DNA of 64,000 bases from NCBI GenBank assembly GCA_965202955.1, contig OZ241871.1, positions 3,534,001-3,598,000 of the forward strand. The letters run 5' to 3'. This document shows positions 1-7,614 of this stretch, piece by piece. This DNA is from Bin5 sp034422415. Its GTDB lineage: Bacteria; Chloroflexota; Anaerolineae; Caldilineales; Caldilineaceae. How positions within the stretch are numbered: position 1 is the stretch's first letter; the number at the start of each line of letters is the position of its first letter. The notes under the pieces were generated by a model. That model was not told the origin of the DNA and did not search any database. It saw only the letters and a program-made list of their open reading frames with translations. The translations under genes and the position numbers were made by a program.

Positions 1-1050
1 GCCTCTGATGCAGAGCCTTTGCCGATGGAAGAGGTCGCCACACCTGGAATCGACACCATTGCTGCGCTGGCCGACTTTCTCGAAATACCGCAAAGCCAGA
101 CCGCCAAGGCCCTCTTTCTGGTGGCGACAATCGAGGATAACGGCGAGGAGCAGCAGCAGTTCGTCTTCGTGGTCGTGCGCGGGGACATGGAGTTGAACGA
201 GACGAAGCTGACAAACGCACTGAAGGCGCGCTTTCTGCGGCCCGCGCAGCCTGAAGAGATCAGAGCGACCGGCGCGGAACCGGGCTACGGCTCTCCCGTT
301 GGAATCAGCCGAGAAGAGGTTCTCCTGGTTGTTGATGATCTGATTCTCCGCAGCCCAAACCTGGTTGCCGGCGCCAACCGGGAGGGTTGGCATTTCAGAA
401 ATGTCAACTGCGGCCGAGATTACGAACCGGATCTGACCCTGGATATCGTGGCAGCCGCTGACGGGCACCCATGTCCGTCCTGCCAGGCCTCGCTTCGCTC
501 CGCGCGCGGGGTTGAGGTTGGCAACACCTTTAAGCTCGGAACAAAGTACAGCGAGGCGATGGAGGCAGTTTTCCTGGACGAAGACGGCAAAAGCGCGCCG
601 ATTGTCATGGGCTGTTACGGCATCGGCGCCGGACGCCTGATGGCCAGTGTCATCGAAACCAGCAACGACGAAGACGGCATCGTCTGGCCAATGACGATTG
701 CGCCTCATCACGTGTATCTTGTTAGTCTCGCGACTCGACGCACGCCAGAGGTAAACGAAGCGGCCGAGCGAGTCTATGCCGGTTTGATGGAGGCCGGCAT
801 AGAAGTGCTCTACGATGACCGCGACGAACGCGCAGGCGTGAAATTCAATGACGCCGACCTACTGGGTATTCCCATCCGTTTGACAATCGGGGCGAGGGGT
901 GTAAAGAACGGAGTAGCCGAAATGAAGTTGCGCCGCGCCCGGGATTCGCGTGATCTACCCCTCGATAGTGTTGTCGATCAGATCGCGGGAATTGTGGAGT
1001 CCGAAGAGGCCAGGATTCTCGAACGTATCAAGACCGACCCGCTGCAATAG
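1..1050 (+). CDS. proS: Prolyl-tRNA synthetase, 3' part (5' end cut by window)
   Basis: The reading frame is open from base 1 and ends at a TAG at 1048-1050, giving 349 visible residues. It charges tRNA-Pro with proline in the cytoplasm. The first ~170 visible residues look like the YbaK-type editing insertion of the bacterial-type enzyme (EVATPGIDTIAALADFL, then a GSPVG segment). The class II catalytic core follows, with motif 3 visible as MGCYGIGAGRLMASVIE. A C-terminal anticodon-binding domain begins near IAPHHVYLVSL and includes VLYDDRDERAGVKFNDADL. The internal ATG at position 19 is not the real start, because homology continues upstream of it. A hairpin with a T tract at 1299-1337 lies downstream. 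Identification is very secure; the N-terminal catalytic half lies outside the window. Confidence 0.97.
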   Translation, partial: ASDAEPLPMEEVATPGIDTIAALADFLEIPQSQTAKALFLVATIEDNGEEQQQFVFVVVRGDMELNETKLTNALKARFLRPAQPEEIRATGAEPGYGSPVGISREEVLLVVDDLILRSPNLVAGANREGWHFRNVNCGRDYEPDLTLDIVAAADGHPCPSCQASLRSARGVEVGNTFKLGTKYSEAMEAVFLDEDGKSAPIVMGCYGIGAGRLMASVIETSNDEDGIVWPMTIAPHHVYLVSLATRRTPEVNEAAERVYAGLMEAGIEVLYDDRDERAGVKFNDADLLGIPIRLTIGARGVKNGVAEMKLRRARDSRDLPLDSVVDQIAGIVESEEARILERIKTDPLQ

Positions 1051-1204
1051 AAGATTCCGTCCGATCGGCAGGCCCCCGGTTTTGGTCAGGTTTGCGCTGC
1101 GTGATACAGTGCGGGCGCGCCTCATTGCGGATCGGGCGTCATTGTGACAATTGGTTGCCCTCGCAGGCACCGGCGCCGAAACCGCACGGGGAGGAACGAA
1201 TACG

Positions 1205-1276
1205 ATGCGAACGAATATGACTATCGTACACGGCTGTTACGCATCCTTGACGGGAAGAGCTGCGCCGGCCGGCTGA
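1205..1276 (+). CDS. Possible 23-codon small ORF before a terminator
   Basis: An ATG with a good Shine-Dalgarno sequence (GGGAGGAACG, about 8 nt upstream) opens a 23-codon frame, MRTNMTIVHGCYASLTGRA and so on, ending in TGA at 1274-1276. The stop codon forms the loop of a 7-bp perfect hairpin at 1267-1283, and a rho-independent terminator follows at 1299-1337. I recognise no homologue. It could be a leader peptide, an unannotated small protein or chance. It lies between proS and an acetyltransferase gene in an otherwise gene-free 400-base stretch. Confidence 0.25.
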   Translation: MRTNMTIVHGCYASLTGRAAPAG

Positions 1277-1298
1277 GCCGGCCCTGAACTGTTTTCCG

Positions 1299-1337
1299 AA
1301 CCGTGGATGCGCGAATCTGCCGCTCCACGGTTTTTTT
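1299..1337 (+). terminator. Rho-independent terminator
   Basis: A perfect 9-bp stem (AACCGTGGA pairing with TCCACGGTT) encloses a 16-nt loop and runs directly into seven T residues. It closes either the proS transcript or the short transcript with the 23-codon ORF. A smaller GC-rich hairpin (GGCCGGC-TGA-GCCGGCC, 1267-1283) precedes it. Confidence 0.8.
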
Positions 1338-1450
1338 GATTGGTTAGAGAGCAAGCCCGGTTTCCAGGGGAATTGATTCCAACGAGTTGGCTGTCGCACC
1401 GATATCAAGCCCCGGTTGTCGCAAAATCATACGCACGGAGAGAGACTACC

Positions 1451-2485
1451 TTGATCACTATTCGACCCTTTGAAATGAAAGACGAGGACTACCGGCTGGC
1501 GTTAGCTATCGGCAATGCCGTCTGGACTGACTACCCTGAAACGGTGGAAGAGTGGAAGGAATCAGACGAGAAGCGGTCAAAGGCGGAAAAGTGGGGCCGA
1601 TACTTCGCCGAGCTTGACGGCAAAGCCATCGGCTTTGCCTACTACACTCAGTCCATTTGGGTCAACCATCCGGGAAAGCTCTCGGTTAGTGTACTCGTGC
1701 TCCCCGAATACAGAAATCGCGGAGTGGGGACCGCACTGTGGCAACGTCTCTGCCGTGAGGTTGAGCCATTCGATCCGCTGCGGCTGCGCACTAGCACGAG
1801 AGAAGATTACGAGGACGGCGTCCGCTTCGCCCTTAAGCAAGGCTTCACCGAGAAAATGCGTGACTGGGAAGCACGTTTGGATACCGCGAGCCTCGATCCC
1901 TCGGAGTGGGAACGGTATTCTAGGCGTATGGCCGAACAGGGCATCCAGATCAAGTCCGTTGTCGAACTGGAACCCGATCCAATGCGGGATCGCAAGCTCT
2001 ATGACTTGGAATGGCTGATCGTCAAGGATGTGCCGAGCTCTGAGCCTCCAACTAAGGTTCCGTTTGAGGAGTTTCAGAAAGTCTGGGAACGCTCCAACCT
2101 CGTTCCCGACGCCTGGTTCGTCGCGCTGGACAGAGGCGAATACGTCGGTTCAACAGATGTTTGGTTGAGCAAGGCCGAGCCTCAGCTGCTCTATGTTGGC
2201 CTGACCGGCGTGGTTCGCTCGCACCGCGGACGCGGCATCGCGACTGCACTCAAACTGAGGTCGGTCGAATTCGCCCGGCAACAGGGTTTCAAAGAGATCA
2301 GAACCTGGAACGAATCGAACAACAAAGTGATTCTGGACATCAATAACCGCATGGGGTTCGTGCGCCAACCGGCTCACATCGATTTTGTGAAACAGATGCG
2401 GGAGGAACGGCCCGAGGATGCGGACCTGACCATCGTGGGCACCGATGCGGAAGTCGCAGCTCCATCTACTATTGGCGCGAAGTAG
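1451..2485 (+). CDS. Tandem GNAT-family N-acetyltransferase
   Basis: The protein is about 344 residues. The chosen start is a TTG at 1451, because it is preceded by GGAGAGAGAC and places ITIRPFEMKDEDY, a typical GNAT beginning, at the N-terminus; the open frame upstream has no RBS-linked start. Two GNAT folds are present. The first (roughly residues 3-160) carries an acetyl-CoA pyrophosphate loop in VLPEYRNRGVGTALWQRL. The second (about 170-320) carries VVRSHRGRGIATALKLRSVE. Members transfer an acetyl group from acetyl-CoA to an amine, but the substrate cannot be read from sequence. It stands alone behind a terminator and faces the convergent purine nucleoside phosphorylase gene. Confidence 0.85.
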   Translation: MITIRPFEMKDEDYRLALAIGNAVWTDYPETVEEWKESDEKRSKAEKWGRYFAELDGKAIGFAYYTQSIWVNHPGKLSVSVLVLPEYRNRGVGTALWQRLCREVEPFDPLRLRTSTREDYEDGVRFALKQGFTEKMRDWEARLDTASLDPSEWERYSRRMAEQGIQIKSVVELEPDPMRDRKLYDLEWLIVKDVPSSEPPTKVPFEEFQKVWERSNLVPDAWFVALDRGEYVGSTDVWLSKAEPQLLYVGLTGVVRSHRGRGIATALKLRSVEFARQQGFKEIRTWNESNNKVILDINNRMGFVRQPAHIDFVKQMREERPEDADLTIVGTDAEVAAPSTIGAK

Positions 2486-2572
2486 CATGCAATATCAATT
2501 CGCACTCTAGCGGATTGCAGCATACGAACCCACTGAACGGCCTAGCTGCAAGGGTAACAGTACTTGCCAGCG

Positions 2573-3436
2573 TTACAACCGTTCCAGGATGCAGGCAAGC
2601 AGGCTTGTCAGTAGGGGCACGACTCGCTGGCCTGTTTCCAGGACCTCCTCGTGGTCGGTGTCGCGATCCGTATCAAGCTCATCGATTGCTACATTGGTGA
2701 TCGTGCTTATTGCAAGCACTTGCATGCCCGCGTGGACCCCAACAAGTGCCTCAGGCACAGTGCTCATCCCAACTGCGTCGGCGCCCGCCTGGCGTAAGAA
2801 GCGGACCTCTGCCGGCGTCTCGAAATTGGGGCCGGCCAAATAGGCGTACACACCTTGACGCAGCGGTATCTCCAATTCGGTGGCCGTTTCCAATGCGAGC
2901 CGGCGCATGGACGACGCATACGCCTCGGTCATCGAAGGAAAGCGCGTGCCGAACGACCCGATGTTGGGACCGATCAGCGGGTTGTGTCCGGCCATTCCTA
3001 CCAAATTCAGATGGTCGACGATCAGCATCAGATCGCCGGCGCAAAACTCAGGATTCAGACCTCCGGCAGCATTTGTCAGTATCAGTCTGCCAACACCAAG
3101 GCGGCGCATTACCCGGATGGGAAATGTGACCTCCGCCGCCGAATATCCTTCATACAAGTGAAAACGGCCCTGCATCGCCACAATCATCTGGCCGGCCAGG
3201 GTTCCGATCAGAAGGCGCCCTTCATGGCCCATGACCGTGCTGACGGGGAAATGGGGAATCGACTCATATGGAATGACCACCGGCTCACTAATCGACTGTG
3301 CCAGCGCGTTCAGGCCGCTGCCCAGCACAAGGCCAATTGGGTCCGTTTTGTCGAGTCGCGTGGCGCGGCGTCCCGCCTGCACGCGCACAAAATCTGCCGC
3401 GCGGTCATAGTCTGCAAGTTCAAAACGGGAGGGCAT
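2573..3436 (-). CDS. punA: Purine nucleoside phosphorylase (trimeric, PNP family 2)
   Basis: This 287-residue enzyme cleaves purine nucleosides with phosphate to give a free base and ribose-1-phosphate for salvage. The family landmarks are present in order: LVLGSGLNALAQ with the phosphate-binding serine, a VMGHEGRLLIG loop, ILTNAAGGLNPEF, YAYLAGPNFETPAEVRFL, DAVGMSTVPEALVG and AISTITNVA. The start at 3436 (MPSRFELADYDRA) matches the usual family N-terminus; an upstream in-frame extension of 50 codons would overlap the end of the preceding gene and looks unconserved. The RBS is weak. It is the last gene of a reverse-strand group with a flavoenzyme (56-nt gap) and an HpcH aldolase. Confidence 0.93.
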   Translation of the reverse strand: MPSRFELADYDRAADFVRVQAGRRATRLDKTDPIGLVLGSGLNALAQSISEPVVIPYESIPHFPVSTVMGHEGRLLIGTLAGQMIVAMQGRFHLYEGYSAAEVTFPIRVMRRLGVGRLILTNAAGGLNPEFCAGDLMLIVDHLNLVGMAGHNPLIGPNIGSFGTRFPSMTEAYASSMRRLALETATELEIPLRQGVYAYLAGPNFETPAEVRFLRQAGADAVGMSTVPEALVGVHAGMQVLAISTITNVAIDELDTDRDTDHEEVLETGQRVVPLLTSLLACILERL

Positions 3437-3492
3437 GGTTTTGCTGAAAGGAACGGACAGTTGAGCGTCCGCTGTGAGGGTTTGTGCTGCCC

Positions 3493-4692
3493 CTATCCAA
3501 GTTCCTCCGCATCTCCATGGAAACGGGACGCCTCGACACCCTGCGTCTCCGGGTCCAACTCGCGCCAGCGAAATTTTGGCGCCCACTCGTTCGGCTTGCC
3601 CTCTACAACGTCGGAAATCAGTTCACCGAAGACCGGCCCGAATTTAAAGCCGTGGCCGCTTCCCCCGGTTGCTACGCTAAGCCCCTCCTTCTCCGGGTGC
3701 CGATCGATCCAGAAGTGCTCGTCGAGAGTGTCGTTGTAAAGACAGCGGCGGGTGTACGTAATCTCGGCATCCAGAAGCGCGGGCATCGATTCCTCCAGGA
3801 ATACTCGCATCTGGTTGAAATCTTCCTCGTATACGACCCGTTCGTCGTGTTCGGGATGGAGAGCGGGCCCGCCGCCGTGCCGGGCGACCTTGACGATCCC
3901 TTCGCGTAACATCGGAAATCCATACCAGCCGGTAGTTGGCGTGTCGGCCAGAAAAACAACAAATCCAGGTGGCGTGAATAAGGCCGGGTCTTTGGGCTTT
4001 AGATGAAAGATAGGGTGGCCTGTCGCGGTCATCACCCTCTGCAACTCCGGCAGCAGCCAAGGCGTCCAAGAGCCGGCTGCCAGCACAGTGTGGTCAGCCG
4101 CAAAAGTCTCCCCTTCGTGCGTTCGCACGCCTTGGACGCGGCTTCCATTGAACAATAGCTCATCAGCGGTCTGTCCGGGCCTCACTGCAACTCCTGCCTC
4201 CGACGCCCAATCCACCAGCTTGCCTACGACCCGGCCGCTCTCTGCATAGCCCCCGCGAGCATGGTAGAACCCGTCCACGTAACGCCCGGTGTCCCATGCT
4301 GGGAATCGCCTCCCAATCTCCTCCGCGGAGAGCCTTTCCGGCTTGAGTCCCTCCTCCAGCACCGCACGATAGCTGCTCTCGAGATAGTCGCCGCCCGACA
4401 TGGGCTCCTTGGAGACCACCATCACACCCGTCTCGTGATAGAGATTCTCGCCGAACTCCTCGTTCCAGCGGTGGAAGCCCTCGATCGCGCGAATCACCAT
4501 GCGCATGTACTGCAGATCGTCGCCGTACTCCATGCGCACAACCTTGCTGACATCGGTCGAAGCAGCCAGCGGATAGGGCAACGGGCCAGGATCGATCAAC
4601 GTGACCCGGTAGCCCCGGTCGCGCAACTCCAATGCCGTCGTCACACCGAAAATGCCGGCGCCTACGACGAGAAAATCTGACGAATTGTTCAT
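3493..4692 (-). CDS. FAD-dependent amine oxidase, monomeric sarcosine oxidase-like
   Basis: The protein has 399 residues from the ATG at 4692, which puts the dinucleotide-binding motif FLVVGAGIFGVTTALELRD at residues 7-25. The DAO/sarcosine-oxidase family oxidises secondary amines such as N-methyl amino acids, producing aldehyde and H2O2. The C-terminal block CLYNDTLDEHFWIDRHPE followed by GGSGHGFKFGPVFGELI matches the monomeric sarcosine oxidase signature. It includes Cys317 at the place where those enzymes bind FAD covalently. An alternative start at 4749 adds 19 residues. The substrate is inferred only at family level (sarcosine, N-methyltryptophan, pipecolate or similar). It is flanked by an HpcH-type aldolase gene upstream and PNP downstream in the same direction. 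Confidence 0.85.
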   Translation of the reverse strand: MNNSSDFLVVGAGIFGVTTALELRDRGYRVTLIDPGPLPYPLAASTDVSKVVRMEYGDDLQYMRMVIRAIEGFHRWNEEFGENLYHETGVMVVSKEPMSGGDYLESSYRAVLEEGLKPERLSAEEIGRRFPAWDTGRYVDGFYHARGGYAESGRVVGKLVDWASEAGVAVRPGQTADELLFNGSRVQGVRTHEGETFAADHTVLAAGSWTPWLLPELQRVMTATGHPIFHLKPKDPALFTPPGFVVFLADTPTTGWYGFPMLREGIVKVARHGGGPALHPEHDERVVYEEDFNQMRVFLEESMPALLDAEITYTRRCLYNDTLDEHFWIDRHPEKEGLSVATGGSGHGFKFGPVFGELISDVVEGKPNEWAPKFRWRELDPETQGVEASRFHGDAEELG

Positions 4693-4791
4693 TGTGCCGC
4701 TCGTATGGGTCGCTGGATCGTTGTGGCTCGCAAAAAGCCGAACTTCCATTCGTTTGAAATCATCCTCAGGACCTTTTCCTGCGTCCTCGCT

Positions 4792-5556
4792 CTAGATCGT
4801 CAGGCTGCTGAGACGGGATACAGCTTCCTTTGCGCCCGATTCCAGCAGGCCACCGTCATTGACCGCAGTCACAAAGCGAAACCCCTGCTTGGCTCTGTTG
4901 ATGGCATCGTCAACACTGCGTCCGGCTATGCCGGGAATCTTTCCCGTATTCCTGCACGCTTCCAGAATCGCCTCAAGTGCCTGTGCGTGCTCCTCGCGGT
5001 TGTCCATTTCCGACGGACGGAATCCCAACGAAAGAGAGAGGTCCCCCGGGCCGGTCCAGCAGCCGTCTATACCCGGCGTGCTGAGTATCGCCTCAGCGTT
5101 GTTGACCGCCTCGACGCTCTCCAACTGGACCGCCACAAAGAGCTGTTCATCGATCCAATCGGCGTAGTCTTCTCCATATAGTTTTGCCCGTCCCCACCCC
5201 CAGGAGCGCTTGCCCGCAGGCGGAAGATGACAGGCGTCCGATGCGGCCCTCGCCTGCTCCGGCGTATCGATCATCGGAACAATCAAGCCGAGCACGCCCT
5301 CGTCCAACAAGCGGCCGATGAAAGTGTAGTCATTGCGGGCAACGCGCGCCATCGGTATCGCAGGACTCCCGTTGATGCCGACGAGCGCGGCGATGGCGCT
5401 GTCTTCCCCCCACGACCCGTGCTGCCGGTCAATCATGACAAAGTCTATACCACTGCGGCTCAACAGCTCCGCGTTTAGAGACGATCCCATTGCCAAGCCG
5501 AATCCAAAAGCGGGTTGGCCGTCAAGCATTTTCTGTTTGGCTGTGTTGAGAATCAC
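4792..5556 (-). CDS. HpcH/HpaI aldolase family protein
   Basis: The protein has 254 residues and starts at a GTG (5556) preceded by a near-perfect GGAGGGACAAA. The longer open frame upstream lacks family similarity. The family forms (beta/alpha)8 class II aldolases that split 2-keto-3-deoxy acids using a divalent metal. Visible blocks are FVMIDRQHGSW (catalytic His region), PMARVARND, GVLGLIVPMIDTPEQA (metal-binding neighbourhood), VAVQLESVEAV and GIDGCWTGPGDLSLSLG. The length is normal for 2-dehydro-3-deoxyglucarate or 4-hydroxy-2-oxoheptanedioate aldolase relatives. The exact substrate is unknown. It heads a probable operon with the flavoenzyme and PNP. Confidence 0.88.
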   Translation of the reverse strand: MILNTAKQKMLDGQPAFGFGLAMGSSLNAELLSRSGIDFVMIDRQHGSWGEDSAIAALVGINGSPAIPMARVARNDYTFIGRLLDEGVLGLIVPMIDTPEQARAASDACHLPPAGKRSWGWGRAKLYGEDYADWIDEQLFVAVQLESVEAVNNAEAILSTPGIDGCWTGPGDLSLSLGFRPSEMDNREEHAQALEAILEACRNTGKIPGIAGRSVDDAINRAKQGFRFVTAVNDGGLLESGAKEAVSRLSSLTI

Positions 5557-5767
5557 TTTGTCCCTCCTGGAATGGCGGTCCCGATAGCCGTGAACACGTT
5601 CGAAAACCCACTGATGTCTTGGGCAGTTCCGATCGAATGGGGAGTTGGCGCAAAACGCAAGCGGCTGCACTGAAGGATGCGCGATGCTTCCTCCTGATAC
5701 TAGCGGTTGATGCCAACTATGTCAATACCACCCGCTGGTCCCCGGATGCTCGTGCGCGCTAACGTTA

Positions 5768-5776
5768 TGTTACAAT
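5768..5776 (+). promoter_or_regulatory. Extended -10 promoter candidate for the MFS gene
   Basis: TGT followed by TACAAT gives a TGn-extended -10 element with five of six consensus bases, ending 29 bases before the ATG at 5806. No convincing -35 is visible. It lies in the divergent gap between the aldolase and transporter genes. Confidence 0.4.
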
Positions 5777-5805
5777 TGGCTGAATTCTAACCTCTGTTCA
5801 GCCAA

Positions 5806-7134
5806 ATGCCTGCCATCATGCCCCGACCCGAGATGGAGCCCGCCGACGAACCAGCTTCCGACAATTCGGCCCCGCGCGAAGAGTCGGCCACAAGACTGGT
5901 TCTAATCGTTTCGGGAGCCGTGGGATTCGCCATTATGGGCGACTCGCTGCTGTACGTGATCCTTCCACTGGCCGCAGGCCATTTGGGTTTGGGGCCGGTA
6001 CAGGTAGGCCTCCTCTTGAGCGCCAATCGCCTCATCCGCCTCTTCTCCAACACGTGGCTGAGCGCGGTGTTTACCCGCATTGGGCCCTACCGGGCATTTG
6101 TCCTTTCAGCCATCTTGGGTGTGCTGACAACCGCCGCATACGGGCTGGGCTGGGGCTTCGTCGTCCTCTTGCTCGCCCGCATCGCTTGGGGAATCAGCTG
6201 GTCGGGTCTGCGTCAGGGCACATTTCAGTCGATTTGGACCGGGAAAAACGCCGATGCTGGCCGCCTGATGGGGATGTCGTGGGGTATCGTGCGCGGCGGC
6301 AGTGGAATCAGTGCATTGCTCGGCGGCTTTCTCTTCGGCTACTTTGGCTATGGAGTAACCGTGTGGACAATCGCCGCCTTGTCAGCCTTGGCGATACCGA
6401 TCGCCTTCGGCCTCAGTTGGCCCGCCAGCGCGTCGCCGCCCGCACCGGCCAGCGGTCGGTCGGTTGAAACTGCGGGCTGGCGCGGTGTACTCGTCACAAG
6501 TCACCGAACGCTGGTTACCGCAGTTTCCGATCCGCTGCAACGCTCCGTACTGCTGGTGGGCTTCTTCAAGCTTCTCCTGAATTCAATCCTGATCGCAACC
6601 GCTTCTATTTTTGTGGCCAGCCGTTTCGACAACAGCTCCGCCTCGGTTCAATTTGGGCTGCAGATCAGCGTCCTGTCTGGAATCGTTGTGAGCTCGCGCT
6701 GGTTCTCGGACCTCGCCTTTGGCGCGGTCATCGGCACCTTGGCTGACTGGGTCGGGCGTATGCGCCTGACCGTCGCGCTCATTCTCCTGCTCTGCCTCGG
6801 GCTGGCGACCATGCTATGGGTATCCACGAGCCTGTCCATTCTCGCGCTCTTGGCCGTTCTCATCCTTAGTACCGGCGTCCACGTCGTGCTTGACGCCTAT
6901 GCCAATCAAGCTGCCCTTGTCACTGCCCAGCCACAGATGTTTGTTGGCGCTTATGCCACCGCTTCCGACCTGGGTTCAGCGGTCGGGCCCCTCTTCGCCT
7001 TCACACTCGTAAGCGCAGTAGGCTTCGCGCCCGTCTATGGCGTCGCCGCGTTGCTATTCGTATTGACCGTAGCGCATCTCGCCATACTTGATGCGCGTCT
7101 GGCCGGAGGCCAGCAGCCCGTAGCCGGTCACTGA
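5806..7134 (+). CDS. MFS transporter
   Basis: The protein has 442 residues with about twelve hydrophobic segments, the first near residues 29-50. The N-terminal 25 residues are acidic and proline-rich (cytoplasmic). A major-facilitator pattern is visible, including GLLLSANRLIRLFSNTWLSAVFTRIGPYRAF after the second helix (a loop 2-3 type region) and LADWVGRMRLTVALILLL in the second half. Members are proton-coupled or facilitated carriers in the cytoplasmic membrane. The substrate cannot be told; many relatives are drug or sugar exporters. Translation may start at 5806 or at a second ATG at 5818. A 41-base gap separates it from the DUF6504-like gene. Confidence 0.85.
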   Translation: MPAIMPRPEMEPADEPASDNSAPREESATRLVLIVSGAVGFAIMGDSLLYVILPLAAGHLGLGPVQVGLLLSANRLIRLFSNTWLSAVFTRIGPYRAFVLSAILGVLTTAAYGLGWGFVVLLLARIAWGISWSGLRQGTFQSIWTGKNADAGRLMGMSWGIVRGGSGISALLGGFLFGYFGYGVTVWTIAALSALAIPIAFGLSWPASASPPAPASGRSVETAGWRGVLVTSHRTLVTAVSDPLQRSVLLVGFFKLLLNSILIATASIFVASRFDNSSASVQFGLQISVLSGIVVSSRWFSDLAFGAVIGTLADWVGRMRLTVALILLLCLGLATMLWVSTSLSILALLAVLILSTGVHVVLDAYANQAALVTAQPQMFVGAYATASDLGSAVGPLFAFTLVSAVGFAPVYGVAALLFVLTVAHLAILDARLAGGQQPVAGH

Positions 7135-7175
7135 CCATTTCCCTTCATGGTTCAACTGGAGTCGACAGGAACCCC

Positions 7176-7553
7176 ATGACGTTCATAGGGCAGGAGATTA
7201 CGGTTACTCTGCCAAGCGGCTTCTCGCTCGAAAAGAAGCCACCCGTCCCCGAATCCTTTCGCTGGCGGGGAAAGCTGCATTCGGTGAGTGAGATGTTGGC
7301 CATGTGGCATCGCTACGGAAAGCCAGAGATCCGAACGCAAAGCGGACGACCTCCCTACTTCGTTCGCAGCGGCCGTACGCAGGGCTCTTGGGGACAGGGC
7401 CGGGTCTACTACCGCATTCGGACCGAGACCGGCAGGCTGTTCGACCTCTATTACGACCGGGCGCCCAAGGGTCAGCGCCGCGCGGGGGCCTGGTTTCTTT
7501 GGCGTGAACTCTCCGCCGAAGAGGAATCGGTCGGCCTGGACGAAATTGCGTAA
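7176..7553 (+). CDS. DUF6504-like small protein
   Basis: A 125-residue soluble protein with an AGGA Shine-Dalgarno 6 nt before its ATG. The central stretch SFRWRGKLHSVSEMLAMW, then the basic RTQSGRPPYFVRSG and GRVYYRIRTETGRLFDLYYD, resembles the small DUF6504 family found in actinobacteria and related groups, whose function is not known. It probably shares a transcript with the MFS gene (41-base gap). It ends 61 bases before the convergent stop of the large glycosidase-like gene. The family assignment is from memory of its pattern and is moderate. Confidence 0.6.
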   Translation: MTFIGQEITVTLPSGFSLEKKPPVPESFRWRGKLHSVSEMLAMWHRYGKPEIRTQSGRPPYFVRSGRTQGSWGQGRVYYRIRTETGRLFDLYYDRAPKGQRRAGAWFLWRELSAEEESVGLDEIA

Positions 7554-7614
7554 CTGCAATCACTGGCTCGCGGACAGCGGCAGCTTTACGTTTCTGCTGC
7601 TTATCGTTGGCATT

